The notes beneath the pieces are model-generated. The model did not search any database. It was given only the letters and a program-made list of their open reading frames with translations, and was not told the origin of the DNA. A DNA stretch of 64,000 nt, from assembly GCA_026129405.1 (NCBI GenBank), contig JAHCID010000006.1:1-64000 (forward strand). The letters are read 5' to 3'. A program made the position numbers and the translations under genes. Below, piece by piece: positions 32,322 through 40,729 of the stretch (the first letter of the stretch is position 1; the number at the start of each line of letters is the position of its first letter). This DNA is from a bacterium (GTDB taxonomy: Bacteria; Desulfobacterota; Binatia; DP-6).

Positions 32322-33506
32322 GTGTCCGTGAGGAACCTGCACACCCGGCTCGCCGGCCCGCTCATGGCCGTGCTGGCCGTCCTCGTCACGCTGGGCGCGA
32401 TCGAGGCGACGCTGCGCCTGTCGCTCACGGAGCGGGAGCAGGCGACGCTCGGCCGGCCGGGGCTCGACCTCGAGGACAGCGACCGGCTGCGGTGGCGCGA
32501 TCGCGTCCACACCCAGCATCCCACCGGCATGGCGTTCGACGTCTACGACCCGCTGCTCGGCTGGCGCCCGCGCGCCAACCTGCGGCGCGAGCGCACGGTG
32601 GCCGGCGAGCGCATCCTCGTCAGCACCAACGGGGCCGCGCTGCGGGGACCCGTCGAGGTGCCCATGGAGCGCACGCCCGGCACGCCGCGCATCGCGCTCT
32701 TCGGCTGCTCGCAGACCTTCGGCGGCCTCATCGACGACACCCGCACCGTCTCCGCGCGTCTCGCCGACCTCGTGCCCGGGGCCGAGGTCCTGAACTTCGC
32801 CGTCCACGGCTACGGCACCGACCAGATGCTGCTGCGCTGGGAGAGCGAGGGCGTCCACTGGAAGCCGGACGTCGTCGTGCTCGCGTTCGCGTACTACCAC
32901 TTGAGCCGCAACGCCGTGGCGTTCCGCTACTTCGAGAAGCCGCGCTTCGCCCTGCGCGACGCGGACGGCGAGCTCGAGCTGATCGGGGTGCCGATCCCGC
33001 CCCCGGACGTCGTCGTCGCGCAGCCGGGGCCTGCGCCCCTCCCCGGGCTCGATCACCTGGTCCTGCTGCGCTGGCTGTGGGAGCGCCACCTGCGCCTCGA
33101 CGAGGACGCCATGTTCACGCCGACCTCCGATCCGTGGCGGCTGACGGCGGCGATCCTCACGCGCTTCGCGGCCTCGGTGCACGCACAGGGCGCGCGCTTC
33201 GTCATCGCCAACGTCGGCGACGCGGCGCTCGACGTCGGTGACGCCACGGCGGAGCTCGCCACCACGCTCGGAGCCGAGTGGATCGACGTGCGGCCGCGGC
33301 TCGCCGAGCTGCGCTCGGCGGGCGTCGCGCTCCGGGTCCCCGGCGATCCGCACTGGAACGCGCGCGGTCACGACGAGATCGCGCACCACCTCCTGCGCGC
33401 GCTGTGCGACGGCGACGCAACGGTGGGCGCGCGCTGCCCGTCGCTTCCGCCCGCCGTCCCGGCCACGGCCGGGACCCGAGCGCGGCGGAGCGGCTCCGGA
33501 TCCTGA
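32322..33506 (+). CDS. SGNH/GDSL-like hydrolase, membrane-anchored
   Basis: About 394 residues with an N-terminal membrane helix (AGPLMAVLAVLVTLGAIEATLRL). A DPLLGWRPRAN segment, typical of polysaccharide-modifying SGNH proteins, precedes the nucleophile block IALFGCSQTFGGLIDDTRT (GxSxTxG), the NFAVHGYGTDQMLL block and the C-terminal GDPHWNARGHDEIA, which supplies the catalytic Asp-x-x-His. The start is GTG 32322 or 32328; both fit the hydrophobic N-terminus. It is divergent from the sulfatase-like gene. Likely acyl or sugar-ester hydrolase in the periplasm. Confidence 0.78.
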   Translation: MSVRNLHTRLAGPLMAVLAVLVTLGAIEATLRLSLTEREQATLGRPGLDLEDSDRLRWRDRVHTQHPTGMAFDVYDPLLGWRPRANLRRERTVAGERILVSTNGAALRGPVEVPMERTPGTPRIALFGCSQTFGGLIDDTRTVSARLADLVPGAEVLNFAVHGYGTDQMLLRWESEGVHWKPDVVVLAFAYYHLSRNAVAFRYFEKPRFALRDADGELELIGVPIPPPDVVVAQPGPAPLPGLDHLVLLRWLWERHLRLDEDAMFTPTSDPWRLTAAILTRFAASVHAQGARFVIANVGDAALDVGDATAELATTLGAEWIDVRPRLAELRSAGVALRVPGDPHWNARGHDEIAHHLLRALCDGDATVGARCPSLPPAVPATAGTRARRSGSGS

Positions 33507-33518
33507 CGCGGGCTGGCG

Positions 33519-34601
33519 TCAGGACGCGCGCGACACGGCGCCCGCTCCCCGGGTCAGCGCTCGCCATCGCAGACGCAGCGCCAGCCGGAGCAGCATCGCA
33601 CGGCCGCGCCACCGCTCCGCCGGGCTGCGGGCGACGCGGACCAGCGCCGGCCGAAGCATGGCGAGCAGCCGGCGCCGCTGGGACACCACGGCCGCGCGGC
33701 TGCGATGGCCGTCGGGCAGCAGCATGCGCAGCAGCCGCAGGGCGAACGCCGCATCGCCGAGGATCGCCGGACGCCGGGTGATCGCCCGCGCGAGGGCGCG
33801 GTCGCCGTCGACCTGGGCGTCGGCGGCGTAGAACTCGGCGGCGGCGCGGAGGTCGGCCTGCTCGTACGCCTCGGGCTCGAGCCGCCGCAGCGCCGCGGGC
33901 AGCGTCGGGTCGGCGAAGAAGCGCTCCAGGATCTCGAGCGCGACCGCGTGCACCAGGGCCAGCCGTTGATGGCTCTGCCCCGGGTGGAGGCGATAGTCGC
34001 ACAGCGCCTCGTCGACGCAGACCCAGCGCGCACCCTGCCGGCTCGCCTCGAGGAAGAGGGCCCAGTCCTCGTTGACGCGCCAGCGCTCGTCGAAGCCGCC
34101 CGCACGCTCCACCACCTCGCGCCGGAGCACCACCGACACCGGGTGGAAGAGGTTCCCGAGCAGCAGCTGCGGGAGGAGATCGCCTTCGACGCGGGGCCAG
34201 CCCCGCTCGGGCAGCTCGTCGCCGTCGGCGTCGATGAAGCGCCATCCGCAGTACGCGGCGCCGGCGTCGGGGCGCGCCGCCAGCAGCTCGACCTGTCGCG
34301 CGAGCTTGCGCGGATGGAAGCGGTCGTCGGCGTCGAGCAGCGCGACGTACTCGCCGGTGGACGCGCCGAGCGCCAGGTTGCGTGCCGCCGACGGGCCGCG
34401 GTTCTCCTGCGCGAGGCAGCGCACGCGCGGGCCGTAGGCGCGCGCGACGGCGGCGCTCGTGTCGGTCGAGCCGTCGTCCGCGACCAGGATCTCGACGTCG
34501 CCGTGGGTCTGCCCGAGCGCGCTGTCGAGCGCCTCCCCGAGGTAGCGGGCGCCGTTGTGACACGGGACGAGGACGCTCACCCGCCCGGGGACGACCGTCA
34601 T
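33519..34601 (-). CDS. family 2 glycosyltransferase
   Basis: A 360-residue GT-A glycosyltransferase. VSVLVPCHNGARYLGEALDSALGQTHGDVEILVADDGSTD forms the nucleotide-sugar half, and EYVALLDADDRFHPRKL carries the DxD-type metal motif. VNEDWALFLEASRQG (ED motif) gives the catalytic base region. The C-terminal third is helical and Arg-rich. The ATG overlaps the stop of the upstream phosphodiesterase-like gene (ATGA), so the two are co-transcribed, suggesting coupled polysaccharide synthesis and modification (inference). Confidence 0.88.
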   Translation of the reverse strand: MTVVPGRVSVLVPCHNGARYLGEALDSALGQTHGDVEILVADDGSTDTSAAVARAYGPRVRCLAQENRGPSAARNLALGASTGEYVALLDADDRFHPRKLARQVELLAARPDAGAAYCGWRFIDADGDELPERGWPRVEGDLLPQLLLGNLFHPVSVVLRREVVERAGGFDERWRVNEDWALFLEASRQGARWVCVDEALCDYRLHPGQSHQRLALVHAVALEILERFFADPTLPAALRRLEPEAYEQADLRAAAEFYAADAQVDGDRALARAITRRPAILGDAAFALRLLRMLLPDGHRSRAAVVSQRRRLLAMLRPALVRVARSPAERWRGRAMLLRLALRLRWRALTRGAGAVSRAS

Positions 34602-36223
34602 GCGAGGTAGCCGAGCGCGCGCAGGCGCTCGGCGATCTTCTCTTCGTCGTCTCCGGATCGCCAGCCACCGTCCGCGTCGTCGCGGTCGACGGGGACCGGG
34701 TCCTGATAGCGGGGTGCGTTCGCGGCCAGGTGCTCCGGGCGCACGACCTCGGTGCAGAGCGGCGCCTCGAAGTCGGTCGGGATCGGCACCCCGAGGGTGT
34801 AGAGCACGAGCGGCGCGATCGCCTCGATGGGACGCGACGCGTGCTGCCCGAGCGCCGCGAACGGCGGCCCGGCGAACAGATACAGGCCCTCGGGCCGATG
34901 CGTACCCGTGTAGCCCAGCTCGTCGAACGGCCCGAACAGCTCCGGTGTGCGCAGCTCGCGCCGCAGGCTCTCGAAGAGCACGCCGTACGCGTCCGAGCAT
35001 TCGACGACCAGGTCGGGCGCCTCCTCGACGAACGGCCCGCGGTAGACGTCCTCGCGCCGCCGCACCTGCGCGCACACCGCGCGCCCGTGCTCGTCGCGCA
35101 GCTCGGCGAGCCCCCGGCGGATCTCCTCGCGCACCGCCTCGTACTCCGTCCCGGGCTCCACGCAGCCGAGGGGATAGCGTCCACGGACGTTGATCCAGAC
35201 GCCGGCGGTGCCGGTGAAGATGGTCTCCGCCCACGCCCGGCTGCGGGCGCGGTCGACGAGGATGAAATCGGTCGTGTCGTAGCGGCTCCGCCAGGGCTCG
35301 GGGAGCAGGCCGCGCACGACGCGACGGCGCTGCTTCCAGAGCGGACGCCGCCGCAGATGGCCATGGTCGGCCAGCCAGCGGTTCAGGCGGATCGAGCGCT
35401 CCGGCTTGAGCCCGAAGCCGTGGTCGGACACCAGGACGATGGTGGTGTCGTCGCCGACGGCGTCGACCAGCCGCCCCACCGCACCATCGAGCTCGGTGAA
35501 GACGTTCTCGAGCGCCGCCTGCACCTGCGGCTCGTCCGGCACCGTCGCCGTGCCGGTCGGGTCGAGGTACTCCCAGAAGTAGTGCTGCGCGCGATCGGGT
35601 GCGTAGAAGACGACGCACAGCGCGTCCACCGGCCGCGCGTCCAGCAGCCGCAGCGACGCGTCGCCGCGCAGCCGCGTCTGCCGCGCCAGGGCCTCCAGGT
35701 AGTCGAGCGAGCGCGTACGATAGTCGGCGTCGGTGCGGCGCAGGTTCTTCGGCGGCGGCACGTCGATCACGTACTCGCCGAGCTCGGCCTCGACCTCGGG
35801 CGGGCTCGTGAAGGGCTCGCCCGGCGGCGTCAGCATGCAGCCGACGACGAACCCGTTCGGGATCGGCGTCAACGGATACGACGGCGGCACGTTCACCACC
35901 CCGACCCGCAGCCCCGCCGCGGCGGCGACGTTCCACATGGTCGCGGTGCGCAGGTCATGGGCGTTCGCGAGCCCGGTGGCCTCGTAGCGATCCCAGGGCA
36001 GCCGCCGGAAGCCGTACACGCCATGGCCGCCCGGGTTCTTCCCGGTCATGAACGTCGCCCACGCCGGCAGCGTCAGCGCCGGCACCGTCGAGCGCAGCCC
36101 GCCCCACGTCCCGCGCCCCATGAGCCGGGCGAGCGCGGGCAGCCTGCCGGACTTGGCCCACGGCTCGAACAGGTCCCAGGTGGCCCCGTCGAGACCGATG
36201 ATCAGGACCCTCGGGGACCCCAC
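34598..36223 (-). CDS. type I phosphodiesterase/nucleotide pyrophosphatase-like AlkP protein
   Basis: A 541-residue cytoplasmic-looking protein (no signal peptide) of the alkaline-phosphatase superfamily. RVLIIGLDGATWDLFEPWAK gives the first metal Asp, VPALTLPAWATFMTGKNPGGHGVYGF the nucleophile Thr region, and DTTIVLVSDHGFGLKP the second metal cluster. Ends in RLRALGYLA, as in two other AlkP proteins in this window. Substrate unknown; family members cleave phosphodiester or pyrophosphate bonds. Confidence 0.85.
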   Translation of the reverse strand: MGSPRVLIIGLDGATWDLFEPWAKSGRLPALARLMGRGTWGGLRSTVPALTLPAWATFMTGKNPGGHGVYGFRRLPWDRYEATGLANAHDLRTATMWNVAAAAGLRVGVVNVPPSYPLTPIPNGFVVGCMLTPPGEPFTSPPEVEAELGEYVIDVPPPKNLRRTDADYRTRSLDYLEALARQTRLRGDASLRLLDARPVDALCVVFYAPDRAQHYFWEYLDPTGTATVPDEPQVQAALENVFTELDGAVGRLVDAVGDDTTIVLVSDHGFGLKPERSIRLNRWLADHGHLRRRPLWKQRRRVVRGLLPEPWRSRYDTTDFILVDRARSRAWAETIFTGTAGVWINVRGRYPLGCVEPGTEYEAVREEIRRGLAELRDEHGRAVCAQVRRREDVYRGPFVEEAPDLVVECSDAYGVLFESLRRELRTPELFGPFDELGYTGTHRPEGLYLFAGPPFAALGQHASRPIEAIAPLVLYTLGVPIPTDFEAPLCTEVVRPEHLAANAPRYQDPVPVDRDDADGGWRSGDDEEKIAERLRALGYLA

Positions 36224-36357
36224 GCGCGAGACTATTGCCGTGCGCGCGACGGACCTGCAAGGGCGAGCGGCGCGCCGCGCACGTCATCGCCGAGACCACC
36301 CCGGCAGGGACAGCTCGTCGGCGATGGCGTGTCGTCGGCGACGCGACGATGCGTGAG

Positions 36358-36713
36358 TGGAGGCGGGGGGAATCGAACCCCCGTCCGAAAGTGCGTCCCC
36401 GAGCGCGTCTACGTGCGTAGTCGGCGTACCTTGCTGCGTGTCGTCGCTCTTGCTCCCACCGACGGGATCGCCAGCAACCAGCCGGCCTTTGGTCTCGGCC
36501 CCCACCCGGCCGACGTGGCGGGGGCCCAGCCCGAGAAGATGACGTCTCGTCCGGCCTTACGGGCGCGGGTCGGGGAGACGTGGTCGCCTAATTAGGCAGC
36601 CAGTGCGTAATCGTAGTCGGCAGTTAAGCCGTTCTGTCCTTTTTGACGAGCGGAACAGCACGCCCGGCACGCAACGTTCGCTTCTTCACCCCCGTCGAAA
36701 CCAGGTCGCCCCC
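36358..36713 (-). ncRNA. ssrA: transfer-messenger RNA (tmRNA)
   Basis: On the minus strand the 5' end GGGGGCG pairs with the 3' end CGCCTCC, followed by discriminator A; CCA is not encoded. The T-arm reads GGACGGGGGTTCGATTCCCCC next to the 3' end, and the 5' region has the typical GGTTTCGACGGGGGTGAAG. The tag frame (36592-36621) reads Ala-Asp-Tyr-Asp-Tyr-Ala-Leu-Ala-Ala, then TAA. The ending ALAA is the degradation signal recognised by ClpXP. Length about 356 nt is normal. Its protein partner gene smpB is 8 kb away in the same window. Confidence 0.95.
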
Positions 36714-36761
36714 ATTGGCGATGTTGCGACTATAGGGACGGTGGTCCGGACGGGCAACCAC

Positions 36762-38522
36762 TCACTCCACGTAGCCGAGCGCGTGCAGCTGCTTGCGGGT
36801 CTCCGCGTCGACGTCGCTCGGACGAACGATGCCCGCGGCACCGTCCAACGTCGCCCAGTACGCCTCCGCCACGGCGGCGAGCGTCGGGTGCACCGTGCCG
36901 GGTCGGGTCGCGATGTCGACCGTCTCCCCGGGATCGGCTGCGAGGTCGTACAGCTGGTCGGGGCGACGCCGGCGGCGATCGCTCAGCAGCTTGTAGCTGC
37001 CGCTCCGCACGGCGAGCTGATCCTCGCACTGGACGACGACCGCGTCCGGCGCCCTGCCTCCCCGGATATCCAGCCCCGGAAGCGGCGGCTCGTCGAACGG
37101 CGGGCCGTCGGCGATGCCGGCGAGCGCCGTCAGCGTCGGCGCCATTTGCACGACCGAGACCGGCGCCGCGACGATCGCGGGCGCCGCCGTGTCCTTCGCC
37201 GGGCGGACGATGAGCGGCACACGGGTCAGCTCGTCGTAGCCGCGGATGCCGCACCCGTGCCCGCCGGCGCCGTGCTCGAAGAACGCTTCGCCGTGATCGG
37301 ACGTGACGGCGATGATCGTCCGATCGGCCTGACCGCTCGCCGCGACGGCGTCGAGGAGGCGGCCGAAGAGGGCATCCGTGCGCTCGACCAGCTCGTCGTA
37401 ATACGCCAGCAGCTTCGGCTGGCGCTCGGCGTCGTACCGCCACACGAGCCCTGCGTCGTCCCCCGGCGGGAAGAAGGGGCATCGATCGTGGGCTTCGTAC
37501 GTGTGGACGAAGAGGAAGTACGGATGCTCCGCCTGCGTCCGCACCCACTCCTCCGCCCAGCCGAAGACGGTGTCGCCGTCGAAGCGCCGCGGGTCGCACT
37601 CGCCGGCCTTCTGGTGCGGCACCTCGAAGCTCTTGAAGACGTCGAAGCCGCGCGAGAACGGGTGCCAGGGTCCGAGCCCGAGGGTGTTCGACATCCATCC
37701 GCCGCCCGTCATGGCGCCGGTCAGATAGCCTTCGTCGGCGAAGCGCTCGGCCAGCGACGCGACCGGCCCGAGGACGTCCGGCGGCGCAAGGCCGTCCGCC
37801 GCCTTGACGCGATCGAGCACGCCCGGGTGGCGCCCCCACAAGAGCGACACGTGCGACGGCAACGTCCAGTGCGACGGACTGTACGCGTGGGTGTAGCGAA
37901 CGGCCTCCGCGGCGAAGGCGTCGAGCCGCGGCGTGCGCGAGCGGCCTTTGAGCCGCGAGCCGACGTGGTCGGCGCGCAACGTGTCGAGCGAGACGAGGAT
38001 CACCGACGGCCGCGCAAGCGGCTGCTCCGGCAGGAGCACCGGATCGCCCCAGAGAAGCCGGCGCGGGCTGTCGCCGCTCGCCTCCTCGAGCGTCGCGTAC
38101 AGCACGAGGCGCGCGTCCTGCGAAATCGTCGGCTCGAGCGGCAGACGTAGATCGCGCCACGCGCCGGAAGTCGCGATCGACTCGCTGAGGAAGGTGGCGG
38201 GCGGGACGCCGTCACGCTCGATCCGCACCTCCGCACGCCAGCGTGCGGCGTCGCCCTTCGGCTCGAGGCCGAGCCCGACCCACAGCGTGGGCGCATTGGG
38301 CGCATCGGCGAGCGGATACACGATCGAGCTCGCGCCCGGAGGCAGCGTCGGCCGCACCTCCGATCCGAGCCGCACGGCGCGGATCGCCTGCTCGCCGGCC
38401 TGCCCATCGAGACGCACGGGCAACTGGCCCACCTGCCCGCCGTGCCGCGTCGGCTCGGGGGGCGACCATCCACAGCTGACCAAAGAGACGAGGAACACGA
38501 ACCGCAGAACCCGAACCCACAC
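36762..38522 (-). CDS. sulfatase-like lipoprotein, AlkP superfamily
   Basis: About 586 residues from a GTG start (38522), with the lipoprotein signal VWVRVLRFVFLVSLVSCGW (Cys probably acylated). The catalytic part starts VILVSLDTLRADHVGSRLKG. The nucleophile segment SHWTLPSHVSLLWG has Thr in place of the sulfatase Cys and lacks the Arg. VTSDHGEAFFEHGAGGHGCG completes the metal site. Ends in QLHALGYVE. Same subgroup as the 30.2 kb gene (WTLPS, ALGY tail), so probably a phosphatase or phosphotransferase-like envelope enzyme rather than a true sulfatase. Confidence 0.82.
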   Translation of the reverse strand: MWVRVLRFVFLVSLVSCGWSPPEPTRHGGQVGQLPVRLDGQAGEQAIRAVRLGSEVRPTLPPGASSIVYPLADAPNAPTLWVGLGLEPKGDAARWRAEVRIERDGVPPATFLSESIATSGAWRDLRLPLEPTISQDARLVLYATLEEASGDSPRRLLWGDPVLLPEQPLARPSVILVSLDTLRADHVGSRLKGRSRTPRLDAFAAEAVRYTHAYSPSHWTLPSHVSLLWGRHPGVLDRVKAADGLAPPDVLGPVASLAERFADEGYLTGAMTGGGWMSNTLGLGPWHPFSRGFDVFKSFEVPHQKAGECDPRRFDGDTVFGWAEEWVRTQAEHPYFLFVHTYEAHDRCPFFPPGDDAGLVWRYDAERQPKLLAYYDELVERTDALFGRLLDAVAASGQADRTIIAVTSDHGEAFFEHGAGGHGCGIRGYDELTRVPLIVRPAKDTAAPAIVAAPVSVVQMAPTLTALAGIADGPPFDEPPLPGLDIRGGRAPDAVVVQCEDQLAVRSGSYKLLSDRRRRRPDQLYDLAADPGETVDIATRPGTVHPTLAAVAEAYWATLDGAAGIVRPSDVDAETRKQLHALGYVE

Positions 38523-38670
38523 GCTCGAAGTGTGTCTCCCGTCTGCTGCACTCACCACCCGCGTGTGGCGAACAGTCGGAAGCAGGGAATGAACGACCGC
38601 GCACCTTGTCGTCCGCCACAGCACATGGGAACGCCGCGGCGCACCCCACGCAGCGGCGGGCGCGCCGGCC

Positions 38671-38695
38671 CCTCGGCGCTGCCGAGGCGCCGAGG
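38671..38695 (-). terminator. stem-loop after acetolactate synthase gene
   Basis: CCTCGGCG (38671-38678) and CGCCGAGG (38688-38695) form an 8-pair hairpin with a 9-base loop, 24 bases past the stop of the acetolactate synthase gene. No T-run follows on the minus strand, so an intrinsic terminator is only possible. Confidence 0.35.
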
Positions 38696-38718
38696 CCCGT
38701 TTCCGTTCCGCGCCGGCA

Positions 38719-40386
38719 TCATGGAGCCGCCTCCAGCATCTCGCGGTTCGCTGCCCCGGGCGGCACCATCGGCCACACCTTCTCTTCGTGCAGCACCGGC
38801 ACACGCACGAGGCTCGGACCAGGGGTCCCGAGCGCGCGGGCGAGCGTGCCGATCGGGTCGTCCGACGCGCCCATGTCCCAGGCCGACACGCCGAAGCCGC
38901 GCGCGATCGCGACGAAGTCGGGCTCGCGCCGGAAGCGCGAGGCGTGGAAGCGGCCGCCGTAGAACAGCTCCTGCTGCTGGCGCACGAGCCCCAGGTGACC
39001 GTTGTCGAGCACGACCACCGTCACCGACACGCCCTCCTCCGCCGCCGTGCCCAGCTCCTGGAGATTCATCAGCACGCTGCCGTCGCCGGTGAAGCACACC
39101 ACGCGGCGCTCCGGGCACGCGAGCGCCGCACCGATGGCCGCGGGCACGCCGAAGCCCATCGTCCCGAGGCCTCCCGAGGTGAGCCAGCGCCGCGGACGCG
39201 ACAGCGGGTAGGCCTGCGCCACCCACATCTGGTGCTGTCCCACGTCGGTCGCGACCAGGTCGTCGGGCTCGAGCAGACCGCCGACGGCGCGGATGAGGCC
39301 GTACACCGCGCGCGGATCGTCGGCTCCCGGGGTGGCGAGCGGATGGCGCGTGCGCAGCTCGCTCAGCCGCGCCCGCCAGGCGGGGCGCGGCGCAGGCCGC
39401 ACGCGCGTCGTCAGCTCCGCGAGCACGGCGCCCACGTCGGCACGGATGCCCACGGTCGGACGCACGAGCTTGCCCAGCTCGCGCGCATCGATGTCGACGT
39501 GGACGATGTGCGCGTGCGGCGCGAACTCGGAGAGCTTGCCGGTGGCGCGGTCGTCGAAGCGCACGCCGAGCCCGAGCAGCAGATCGCACTCGTCCAGCAC
39601 CATGTTCGTGCAGCGCGCCGCGTGCATCCCGACCATACCCAGCCAGAGCGGATGGTCGGGCGGCAACACGCCCAGCCCGTGCAGCGTCGCGGCGACGGGG
39701 ACGGTCGCACGCTCGGCGAGCATGCGCACGAGGTCGCTCGCACCGGCGGCGACGACGCCGGCGCCGACGAGCATCGTCGGCCGCTCCGCGGCCTCGAGCA
39801 GCGCCAGCGCACGGCTCATCGCGTCCTCCGACGCGATCGGCGGCGGGTCGCTCGTCGCCGGCGCCGGCAGCGGCCCCACGTCGATCGATTCGAGCTGCAC
39901 GTCCTTGGGCACGTCGAGCACGACCGGCCCGCGGCGGCCCGAGGTCGCGAGGCGGAAGGCCTCGGGCACCGCCTCGACCAGCTCGGCCGCAGAGCGCACC
40001 TGGCGCACGTGCTTCGTGATCGGCTCGGCGAGACCCGGCGTGTCGATCTCCTGGAACGCGTTCGTCCCGAGCAGCGCCCGCGGCACCTGGCCGGTGATGG
40101 CCACCAGCGGGATCGAGTCCATGTGCGCGTCGGCGAGCGCGGTGACGAGGTTCGTCGCCCCCGGACCCGAGCTGGCGAGACACGCCGCCGCGCGCCCGCT
40201 CGCCCGCGCCATGCCCTGGGCGATGAAGCCCGCACCCTGCTCGTGCCGTGCGAGGACGTGGCGGATGCCGCTCGTCCGCAGGGCGTCGTAGAGCGGCAGG
40301 TTGGCGCCGCCGGGGATGCCGGCGACCGTGGTCACGCCCTGCCGTTCCAGCAGCCGCGTGATGAGTCCCGCGCCCGTCGTCTTCAT
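38719..40386 (-). CDS. ilvB: acetolactate synthase large subunit
   Basis: A 555-residue thiamine-diphosphate enzyme that condenses pyruvate to acetolactate (Val/Leu) or with 2-oxobutyrate (Ile). The N-terminus GVTTVAGIPGGANLPLYDALR and the catalytic Glu in RHEQGAGFIAQGMARASG are present. The FAD/central domain follows (AATLHGLGVLPPDHPLWLGM), and the TPP-binding motif is FTGDGSVLMNLQELGTAAEEGVSVTVVVLDN. No small regulatory subunit gene (ilvN/ilvH) lies next to it. A Val-rich leader peptide and terminator lie upstream, which supports a biosynthetic role. Confidence 0.9.
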   Translation of the reverse strand: MKTTGAGLITRLLERQGVTTVAGIPGGANLPLYDALRTSGIRHVLARHEQGAGFIAQGMARASGRAAACLASSGPGATNLVTALADAHMDSIPLVAITGQVPRALLGTNAFQEIDTPGLAEPITKHVRQVRSAAELVEAVPEAFRLATSGRRGPVVLDVPKDVQLESIDVGPLPAPATSDPPPIASEDAMSRALALLEAAERPTMLVGAGVVAAGASDLVRMLAERATVPVAATLHGLGVLPPDHPLWLGMVGMHAARCTNMVLDECDLLLGLGVRFDDRATGKLSEFAPHAHIVHVDIDARELGKLVRPTVGIRADVGAVLAELTTRVRPAPRPAWRARLSELRTRHPLATPGADDPRAVYGLIRAVGGLLEPDDLVATDVGQHQMWVAQAYPLSRPRRWLTSGGLGTMGFGVPAAIGAALACPERRVVCFTGDGSVLMNLQELGTAAEEGVSVTVVVLDNGHLGLVRQQQELFYGGRFHASRFRREPDFVAIARGFGVSAWDMGASDDPIGTLARALGTPGPSLVRVPVLHEEKVWPMVPPGAANREMLEAAP

Positions 40387-40444
40387 GAGTCTCCCTCCGT
40401 CTGGTCGGGAGCCTCTGCCGATCCGGAGCCGGTGGGCCGCAACG

Positions 40445-40477
40445 AAAAGCCCCTGCCGGCTTCGCGCCGGCAGGGGC
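40445..40477 (-). terminator. attenuator terminator upstream of ilvB
   Basis: Perfect 12-pair hairpin GCCCCTGCCGGC / GCCGGCAGGGGC (40449-40477) with a 5-base loop, followed on the minus strand by TTTT (40448-40445). It lies 59 bases before the ilvB start and 29 bases after the leader-peptide stop, which is the layout of a transcription attenuator. Confidence 0.8.
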
Positions 40478-40505
40478 TCTGGTCTCGTCTCTTCCGAGCT
40501 CCCCG

Positions 40506-40598
40506 CTACGACGCGCTGGGCACGACGACCCGCATGACGACGACGAGGACCACGACGAGTCCGGCGACGCGCGTCAGCAGATCGGTGCGAGGAGCCAC
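40506..40598 (-). CDS. valine-rich ilvB leader peptide
   Basis: A 30-codon frame from GTG 40598 with an AGGACGG ribosome site. Its end reads RVAGLVVVLVVVMRVVVPSAS: three runs of three Val codons with Leu between. It is followed by the strong terminator hairpin and then ilvB. E. coli uses the Val/Leu-rich IvbL peptide for the same purpose: ribosomes stalling at Val codons when valyl-tRNA is short would prevent terminator formation. The match is to composition and layout, not to IvbL sequence. Too short to be convincing on coding statistics alone. Confidence 0.75.
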   Translation of the reverse strand: MAPRTDLLTRVAGLVVVLVVVMRVVVPSAS

Positions 40599-40729
40599 TG
40601 CCGTCCTGTGTACCCGTGCGGCTCGCGGAAACGCAAGCGGTATCTGCGCGGCCCCGATCGTTCGGCTGCGCGCGCAGCCCGGCAGCGCCTCCCGGCCGGG
40701 CCGCATGCTTGCCTTCTCACCCCAGCGCC

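Noticed and set aside
36235-36600. Short frames over the tmRNA region
   Set aside because: The segment is explained by tmRNA secondary structure, the T-arm and the tag-encoding frame; the short frames have no protein-like content.
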